DNA of 64,000 nt from Sanderia malayensis (taxonomy: Eukaryota; Cnidaria; Scyphozoa; Semaeostomeae; Pelagiidae): the NCBI GenBank assembly GCA_013076295.1, contig RQOL01000404.1, positions 1 to 64,000 on the forward strand, given 5' to 3'. Under the pieces are notes generated by a model, which saw only the letters and a program-made list of their open reading frames with translations, did not search any database and was not told the origin of the DNA. Both the position numbers and the translations under genes were made by a program. Shown one piece after another: positions 56,452 to 64,000 of the stretch. Within the stretch, counting starts at the first letter, position 1, and each line of letters opens with the position of its first letter.

Positions 56452-57260
56452 AATTCACGTTATTACAGCTGAACCTAAGTAAAATACACATGCATTTGCT
56501 TGTTTTAGTGATATTCACATTACTGCACACTAATTGCACTTGAATTCACGTTATTACAGCTAAAACGAACTAAAATACACATGCATTTGCTTGTTTTCAG
56601 TGATATTAACATTACTGCACACTATTTGCCCATGAATCCACGTTATTATAGTTAAAACTAAGTAAAATACATATGCTTTTACTTGTTTTCAGTAATATTA
56701 ACATTACTGCACAATAAATGCACATGAATCCACGTTATTAGATTTGAAAGTAAGTAAAATACACATGCATTTGCTTGCTTTCAGTGATATTAAGATTCAT
56801 TCACACTAATTGCTCTTGAATGCACGTTATTACAGCTAAAACTAAGTAAAATACACATGCTTTTCCTTGTTTTCAGTGATATTAAGGTTTATTCACACTA
56901 TATGCACATCAATTTACTTTTTTACAGTTGAAACTAATTAAAATACATATGCATTTGCTTGTTTTTAGTAATAGTAACATTACTGCACACTAATTGCACT
57001 TGAATTCACGTTATTACAGCTGAACCTAAGTAAAATACACATGCATTTGCTTGTTTTTAGTGATATTCACATTACTGCACACTAATTGCACTTGAATTCA
57101 CGTTATTACAGCTAAAACGAACTAAAATACACATACATTTGCTTGTTTTCAGTATAAACAATACTGCATACTAATTGCACATGAATCCACGTTATTACAC
57201 CTGAAACTAAGTAAAATACACATTCATTTGCTTGTTTTCAGTGATATTAACATTACAGCA
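56452..57260 (+). repeat. Short duplicated segment with private 'taaaacgaac' variant
   Basis: The variant 'taaaacgaactaaaatac' (elsewhere 'taaaacgaagtaaaatac') is at 56,561 and 57,113, 552 bp apart, or six monomers. Each is preceded by 'ttagtgatattcac'. Between them lies a run with 'cacaataaatgcacatg' and 'agtaatagtaac', the order of the 457-bp unit. This is a small local duplication joined to fragments of the 7.39-kb unit. Confidence 0.7.
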
Positions 57261-58872
57261 CACCATTTGCAAATGAATCCACGTTATTAATGCTGAAACT
57301 AATTAAAATACACATGCATTTGCTTTTTTTCAGTGATATTAACATTACTGCACACTAATTGCACATGAATCCACGTTATTACAGTTGGAACTAAGTAAAA
57401 TGAAGATGCATTTACTTGTGTTCAGTGATACTAAGATTACTGCACACTAATTGCACATGAATCCACGTTATTACAGTTGAACCTAACTAAAATACACATG
57501 CATTTGCTTGTTTTCCTTGATATTAACATTACAGCACATTAATTGCCCATGAATCCACATTATTACAGCTGAAATTAAATAAAATACGCAAGCATTTGCT
57601 TGTTTTCAGTGATACTAACATTACTGCACACCAATTGCACATGAATCCACGTTATTACAGCTGAAACTATGTAAAATACGCCAGCATTTGCTTGTTTTCA
57701 GTGATATTAACATTTATTCACACAACTTACACATGAAATTACGTTTTTACGGCTGAAACTAAGTAAAATACACATGCTTTTCCTTGTTTTCAGTGATATT
57801 AACGTTCATTAACCTTAATTGCAAATGAAGCCGTGTTTTTACAGCTGAAACTAAGTAAAATACAAATGCATTTGCTTGTTTTCAGTGATATTAACATTTA
57901 TTCACACTACTTACACATGAAATTACGTTTTTACGGCTGAAACTAAGTAAAATACACATGCTTTTCCTTGTTTTCAGTGATATTAACGTTTATTCACACT
58001 ATATGCACATCAATTTACTTTTTTACAGTTGAAACTAATTAAAATACACATGCATTTGCTTGTTTTCACCATTTGCAAATGAATCCACGTTATTAATGCT
58101 GAAACTAATTAAAATACACATGCATTTGCTTTTTTTCAGTGATATTAACATTACTGCACACTAATTGCACATGAATCCACGTTATTACAGTTGGAACTAA
58201 GTAAAATGAAGATGCATTTACTTGTGTTCAGTGATACTAAGATTACTGCACACTAATTGCACATGAATCCACGTTATTACAGTTGAACCTAACTAAAATA
58301 CACATGCATTTGCTTGTTTTCCTTGATATTAACATTACAGCACATTAATTGCCCATGAATCCACATTATTACAGCTGAAATTAAATAAAATACGCAAGCA
58401 TTTGCTTGTTTTCAGTGATACTAACATTACTGCACACCAATTGCACATGAATCCACGTTATTACAGCTGAAACTATGTAAAATACGCCAGCATTTGCTTG
58501 TTTTCAGTGATATTAACATTTATTCACACAACTTACACATGAAATTACGTTTTTACGGCTGAAACTAAGTAAAATACACATGCTTTTCCTTGTTTTCAGT
58601 GATATTAACGTTCATTAACCTTAATTGCAAATGAAGCCGTGTTTTTACAGCTGAAACTAAGTAAAATACAAATGCATTTGCTTGTTTTCAGTGATATTAA
58701 CATTTATTCACACTACTTACACATGAAATTACGTTTTTACGGCTGAAACTAAGTAAAATACACATGCTTTTCCTTGTTTTCAGTGATATTAACGTTTATT
58801 CACACTATATGCACATCAATTTACTTTTTTACAGTTGAAACTAATTAAAATACACATGCATTTGCTTGTTTC
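57261..58872 (+). repeat. 806-bp tandem duplication, out of monomer register
   Basis: 'caccatttgcaaatgaatcc' is at 57,261 and 58,067, 806 bp apart, and the sequence after each is the same to about 58,866. At the join (58,061-58,070) 'tgttttca' runs directly into 'ccatttgc', and the bases that normally separate them ('gtgatattaacattacagca') are missing. The break shares only a 2-base overlap ('ca'). Since 806 is not a multiple of 92, the event was not equal-register crossing-over between monomers. Confidence 0.9.
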
Positions 58873-61840
58873 CAGTGATATTAACATTCAATCACATTAC
58901 TTGCATATTAATTTACGTTTTCACAGTTCAAACTAAGCGAAATACACATGCATTTGCTTGTTTTTAGTGATATTAACATTACTGCACACTAATTGCACTT
59001 GAATGCACGTTATTACAGCTAAAACTAAGTAAAATTCAAATGCATTTGCTTGTTTTCAGTGATATTAACATTTATTCACACTACTTACACATGAAATTAC
59101 GTTTTTACGGCTGAAACTAAGTAAAATACACATGCTTTTCCTTGTTTTCAGTGATATTAAGGTTTATTCACACTATATGCACATCAATTTACTTTTTTAC
59201 AGTTGAAACTAATTTAAATACATATGCATTTGCTTGTTTTCAGTGATATTAACATTCAATCACATTAATTGCATATCAATTTACGTTCTCACAGTTGAAA
59301 CTAAGCAAAATGCACATGCTTTCAGTGATATTAAGATTCATTCACACTAATTGCACATGAAGCCACGTTATTACAGCTAAAACTAAGTAAGATTCAAATG
59401 CATTTGCTTGTTTTCAGTGATATTAACATTACTGCACACTAATTGCACTTGAATGCACGTTATTACAGCTAAAACTAAGTAAAATTCAAATGCATTTGCT
59501 TGTTTTCAGTGATATTAACATTTATTCACACTACTTACACATGAAATTACGTTTTTACGGCTGAAACTAAGTAAAATACACATGCTTTTCCTTGTTTTCA
59601 GTGATATTAAGGTTTATTCACACTATATGCACATCAATTTACTTTTTTACAGTTGAAACTAATTAAAATACATATGCATTTGCTTGTTTTTAGTGATAGT
59701 AACATTACTGCACACTAATTGCACTTGAATGCACGTTATTACAGCTAAAACTAAGTAAAATATACACGCATTTGCTTGTTTTCAGTATTAACATTACCGC
59801 ACACTAATTGCACTTGAAGCCAAGTTATTACAGCTGAAACTAAGTAAAATACACATGCATTTGCTTGTTTTCCGTGATATTAACATTACTGCACACTAAT
59901 TGCCCATGAATCCACGTTATTATAGTTGAAACTAAGTAAAATACATATGCTTTTACTTGTTTTCAGTAATATTAACATTACTGCACAATAAATGCACATG
60001 AATCCACGTTATTACATTTGAAAGTAAGTAAAATACACATGCATTTGCTTGCTTTCAGTGGTATTAAGATTCATTCACACTAATTGCACTTGAATGCACG
60101 TTATTACAGCTAAAACTAAGTAAAATTCAAATGCATTTGCTTGTTTTCAGTGATATTAACATTTATTCACACTACTTACACATGAAATTACGTTTTTACG
60201 GCTGAAACTAAGTAAAATACACATGCTTTTCCTTGTTTTCAGTGATATTACGGTTTATTCACACTATATGCACATCAATTTACTTTTTTACAGTTGAAAC
60301 TAATTAAAATACATATGCAATTGCTTGTTTTTAGTAATACTAACATTACTGCACACTAATTGCACTTGAATGCACGTTATTACAGCTAAAACTAAGTGAA
60401 ATACACACGCATTTGCTTGTTTTCAGTATTAACAATACCGCACACTAATTGCACATGAATCCATGTTATTACAGCTGAAACTAAGTAAAATACACATACA
60501 TTTGCTTGTTTTCAGTGATATTAACATTACTGCACACTAATTGCACTTGAAGCCAAGTTATTACAGTTGAAACTAAGTAAAATACATATGCTTTTACTTG
60601 TTTTCAGTAATATTAACATTACTGCACAATAAATGCACATGAATCCACGTTATTACATTTGAAAGTAAGTAAAATACACATGCATTTGCTTGCTTTCAGT
60701 GATATTAAGATTCATTCACACTAACTGCACTTGAATGCACGTTATTACAGCTAAAACTAAGTAAAATTCAAATGCATTTGCTTGTTTTCAGTGATATTAA
60801 CATTTATTCACACTACTTACACATGAAATTACGTTTTTACGGCTGAAACTAAGTAAAATACACATGCTTTTCCTTGTTTTCAGTGATATTAAGGCTTATT
60901 CACACTATATGCACATCAATTTACGTTTTCACAGTTGAAACTAAGCAAAATACACATGCATTTGCTTGTTTTTAGTGATATTAACATTACTGCACACTAA
61001 TTGCACTTGAATGCTTGTTATTACAGCTAAAACTAAGTAAAATACAAATGCATTTGCTTGTTTTCAGTGATATTAACATTTATTCACACTACTTACACAT
61101 GAAATTACGTTTTTACGGCTGAAACTAAGTAAAATACACATGCTTTTCCTTGTTTTCAGTGATATTAACGCTTATTCACACTATATGCACATCAATTTAC
61201 TTTTTTACAGTTGAAACTAATTAAAATACACATGCATTTGCTTGTTTTCAGTGATATTAACATTAAATCATATTAATTGCATATTAATTTGCGTTTTCAC
61301 AGTTGAAACTAAGCAAAATGCACATGCATTTGCTTGTTTTTAGTGATAGTAACATTACTGCACACTAATTGCACTTGAATGCACGTTATTACAGCTAAAA
61401 CTAAGTAAAATACACACGCATTTGCTTGTTTTCAGTATTAACAATACCGCACACTAATTGCACATGAATCCATGTTATTACAGCTGAAACTAAGTAAAAT
61501 ACACATACATTTGCTTGTTTTCGGTGGTATTAACATTACTGCACACTACACTTGAAGCCAAGTTATTACAGCTGAAACTAAGTAAAATACACATGCATTT
61601 GCTTGTTTTCAGTGATATTAACATTACTGCACACTAATTGCCCATGAAACCACGTTATTATAGTTGAAACTAAGTAAAATACATATGCATTTGCTTGTTT
61701 TCAGTAATATTAACATTACTGCACAATAAATGCACATGAACCCACGTTATTACATTTGAAAGTAAGTAAAATACACATGCATTTGCTTGCTTTCAGTGAT
61801 ATTAAGATTCATTCACACTAATTGCACATGAAGCCACGTT
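58873..61840 (+). repeat. Mosaic satellite segment with recurring 'cagtaatatt' monomers
   Basis: Mixed A and B monomers are found here. 'cagtaatattaac' with 'cacaataaatgcacatg' and 'attacatttgaaagtaag' is at 59,964, 60,605 and 61,702 (641 and 1,097 bp apart). A c/d-type fusion lies near 60,911-60,930. A 4-bp deletion gives 'gcacactacacttgaagcc' at 61,541. 'cttgaatgcttgttattac' near 61,006 is shared with the window end near 63,931. No unique DNA was found. Confidence 0.72.
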
Positions 61841-62120
61841 ATTACAGCTGAATCGAAGTAAAAGACACATGCATTGGCTGGCCTGTTTTCAGTGATATTA
61901 ACATTCCTTCACACTAAGTACACATCAATTTACTGTTTTACAGTTCAAACTAAGTAAAATACACATGCATTTCCTTGTTTTCAGTGACATTCACATTCAT
62001 TCACATTAACTGCACATTAAGTTACGTTTTTACAGTTGAAACTAAGTAAATTACACATGCATTTGCTTGTTTTCAGTGATCTTAACTTTCATTAACCTTA
62101 ATTGCAAATGAAGCCGTGTT
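61841..62120 (+). repeat. Most divergent monomers of the window
   Basis: The first monomer reads 'gaatcgaagtaaaagacac' and then 'gcattggctggcctgttttc', a unique form with four extra bases and a GC-rich 'ggctggcc' core. It is followed by 'attccttcacactaagtac' and 'tttactgttttacagttc'. The next two monomers match 7,041-7,200. These monomers are clearly of the same satellite but have escaped the homogenisation seen in the rest of the array, which is common at block borders. Confidence 0.8.
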
Positions 62121-62160
62121 TTTACAGCTGAAACTAAGTAAAATACACATGCATTTGCTT

Positions 62161-63890
62161 GTTTTTAGTGATATTCACATTACTGCACACTAATTGCACT
62201 TGAATTCACGTTATTACAGCTAAAACGAAGTAAAATACACATGCATTTGCTTGTTTTCAGTATAAACAATACTGCATACTAATTGCACATGAATCCACGT
62301 TATTACAGCTGAAACTAAGTAAAATACATATTCATTTGCTTGTTTTCAGTGATATTAACATTACAGCACACCATTTGCACATGAATCCACGTTATTAATG
62401 CTGAAACTAATTAAAATACACATGCATTTGCTTTTTTTCAGTGATATTAACATTACTGCACACTAATTGCACATGAATCCACGTTATTACAGTTGGAACT
62501 AAGTAAAATGAAGATGCATTTACTTGTGTTCAGTGATACTAAGATTACTGCACACTAATTGCACATGAATCCACGTTATTACAGTTGAACCTAACTAAAA
62601 TACACATGCATTTGCTTGTTTTCCATGATATTAACATTACAGCACACTAATTGCCCATGAATCCACATTATTACAGCTGAAATTAAATAAAATACGCAAG
62701 CATTTGCTTGTTTTCAGTGATACTAACATTACTGCACACCAATTGCACATGAATCCACGTTATTACAGCTGAAACTAAGTAAAATACGCCAGCATTTGCT
62801 TGTTTTCAGAGATATTAACATTTATTCACACTACTTACACATGAAATTACGTTTTTACGGCTGAAACTAAGTAAAATACACATGCTTTTCCTTGTTTTCA
62901 GTGATATTAACGTTTATTCACACTATATGCACGTCAATTTACTTTTTTACAGTTGAAACTAATTAAAATACACATGCATTTGCTTGTTTTCAGTGATATT
63001 AACATTCAATCACATTACTTGCATATTAATTTACGTTTTCACAGCTCAAACTAAGCGAAATACACATGCATTTGCTTGTTTTTAGTGATATTAACATTAC
63101 TGCACACTAATTGCACTTGAATGCACGTTATTACAGCTAAAACTAAGTAAAATTCAAATGCATTTGCTTGTTTTCAGTGATATTAACATTTATTCACACT
63201 ACTTACACATGAAATTACGTTTTTACGGCTGAAACTAAGTAAAATACACATGCTTTTCCTTGTTTTCAGTGATATTAACGTTTATTCACACTATATGCAC
63301 ATCAATTTACTTTTTTACAGTTGAAACTAATTAAAATACATATGCATTTGCTTGTTTTCAGTGATATTAACATTCAATCACATTAATTGCATATTAATTT
63401 ACGTTTTCACAGTTGAAACTAAGCAAAATGCACATGCTTTCAGTGATATTAAGATTCATTCACACTAATTGCACATGAAGCCACGTTATTACAGCTAGAA
63501 ATAAGTAAGATTCAAATGCATTTGCTTGTTTTCAGTGATATTAACATTTATTCACACTACTTACACATGAAATTACGTTTTTACGGCTGAAACTAAGTAA
63601 AATACACATGCTTTTCCTTGTTTTCAGTGATATTAAGGTTTATTCACACTATATGCACATCAAATTACTTTTTTACAGTTGAAACTAATTAAACTACATA
63701 TGCATTTGCTTGTTTTTAGTGATAGTAACATTACTGCACACTAATTGCACTTGAATGCACGTTATTACAGCTAAAACTAAGTAAAATACACACGCATTTG
63801 CTTGTTTTCAGTATTAACATTACTGCACACTAATTGCACTTGAAGCCAAGTTATTACAGCTGAAACTAAGTAAAATACACATGCATTTGC
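62161..63890 (+). repeat. Block E, third copy
   Basis: From 62,161 ('gtttttagtgatattcac') the order follows 49,741 onward. The markers are 'ccatgatatt' at 62,623 (12,419 bp after the first copy), 'cagagatattaac' near 62,805, 'cagctcaaactaagcg' near 63,042 and 'taattaaactacatatg' near 63,686. A private difference is 'gcacgtcaattt' near 62,930. After 63,890 the array goes on with 'ttagtgatatt' and 'aatgcttgttattac' and runs past the window end. Confidence 0.86.
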
Positions 63891-64000
63891 TTGTTTTTAG
63901 TGATATTAACATTACTGCACACTAATTGCACTTGAATGCTTGTTATTACAGCTAAAACTAAGTAAAATACAAATGCATTTGCTTGTTTTCAGTGATATTA

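Larger units (their letters stand above)
1..64000 (+). repeat. Satellite array of ~92-bp monomers, whole window
   Basis: The landmark 'gaaactaag' or a one- to two-base variant recurs about every 92 bp (for example at 83, 175 and 267) and is followed in each monomer by 'tgcttgttttcag' or a close variant. The spacing persists from the first base to the last, and the + strand landmarks appear throughout, so the array is head to tail without inversions that I could see. A typical monomer has about 30 G+C in 92 bases. Because 92 is not a multiple of 3, each stop codon in the monomer visits all frames within three monomers, which explains the near absence of open frames. Known satellites of this style sit in centromeric, pericentromeric or subtelomeric heterochromatin. 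The location here is inference, and the satellite family is not one I recognise by name. There is no gene-sized gap anywhere in the window. Confidence 0.98.

Noticed and set aside
58070..58090. POU octamer-like sites ('atttgcaaatg', 'atgcatttgc')
   Set aside because: These are one-base mismatches to the octamer in AT-rich DNA and vary among monomers, so they are not evidence of a regulatory site.
61876..61885. 'ggctggcctg' as part of a gene or mobile-element end
   Set aside because: The monomer continues normally on both sides with the standard landmarks. The change is four extra bases within one divergent monomer.
1..64000. CRISPR array (regular direct repeats)
   Set aside because: The repeat is 92 bp with no unique spacers. 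Variation is spread over the whole monomer and monomer types recur in order, which is satellite organisation.
1..64000. CENP-B box
   Set aside because: I searched by eye for the 'ttcg....a..cggg' core on both strands. The monomers contain no 'cggg' or suitable 'ttcg' element.
1..64000. Telomere repeats, rRNA, tRNA or histone gene clusters
   Set aside because: No short G-rich telomeric unit, no conserved rRNA core and no tRNA-like cloverleaf or histone coding frame was found. Every stretch I read is a 92-bp-type monomer.

Overview
The window is one uninterrupted head-to-tail satellite DNA array from base 1 to base 64,000. It holds roughly 700 copies of an AT-rich (about one third G+C) monomer of about 92 bp, and both ends lie inside the array. 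I found no gene, RNA gene, transposon, CRISPR array or single-copy DNA. All monomers I read have the same orientation. A long tandem array with nested higher-order repeats (HORs) points to eukaryotic heterochromatin such as a centromere, pericentromere, subtelomere or knob. The sequence alone does not name the species, and I do not recognise the monomer as a named satellite.

The monomers fall into two intermixed families. Family A has 'tgcacac' followed by 'cacgttattacag'. Family B has 'ttcacac' or 'tcacatt' followed by 'ttacgtttttacag' or close variants. The two halves of a monomer also resemble each other (about 40 bp against about 52 bp), so the 92-bp unit looks like an old diverged dimer. 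Within the families about 15 recognisable monomer types follow each other in a preserved order, and this order builds the HORs.

Layout: 1-8.2 kb is an irregular mosaic of short HORs (four-monomer units of about 360 bp, six-monomer units of 549 bp, a 681-bp duplication). 8.2-11.56 kb holds a 1,284-bp HOR. 10.8-15.76 kb is a 2,478-bp tandem duplication. 15.76-18.4 kb is mosaic. 18.4-26.5 kb contains a 1,644-bp tandem duplication framed by two copies of another block 4,851 bp apart. 26.5-49.4 kb is the best ordered part: three tandem copies of a unit of about 7.39 kb, each containing two sub-units of about 2.46 kb, which in turn contain a 457-bp five-monomer duplication. The third copy is expanded by a further 1,182-bp duplication. 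49.4-56.5 kb shows a 5,117-bp duplication. 57.26-58.87 kb is an 806-bp duplication that is out of register with the monomer. 58.9-61.8 kb is mosaic. 61.84-62.12 kb holds the most divergent monomers. 62.16-63.89 kb is a third copy of the 49.7-51.4 kb block.

This nested pattern is what repeated unequal exchange and segmental amplification produce. One practical caution: about 30 single-base deletions, mostly in short homopolymers, are crowded into 33.4-39.4 kb. They are mostly absent from the sister HOR copies, so they look like consensus errors in the assembly. The only two open reading frames of 60 codons or more lie there and are not genes.
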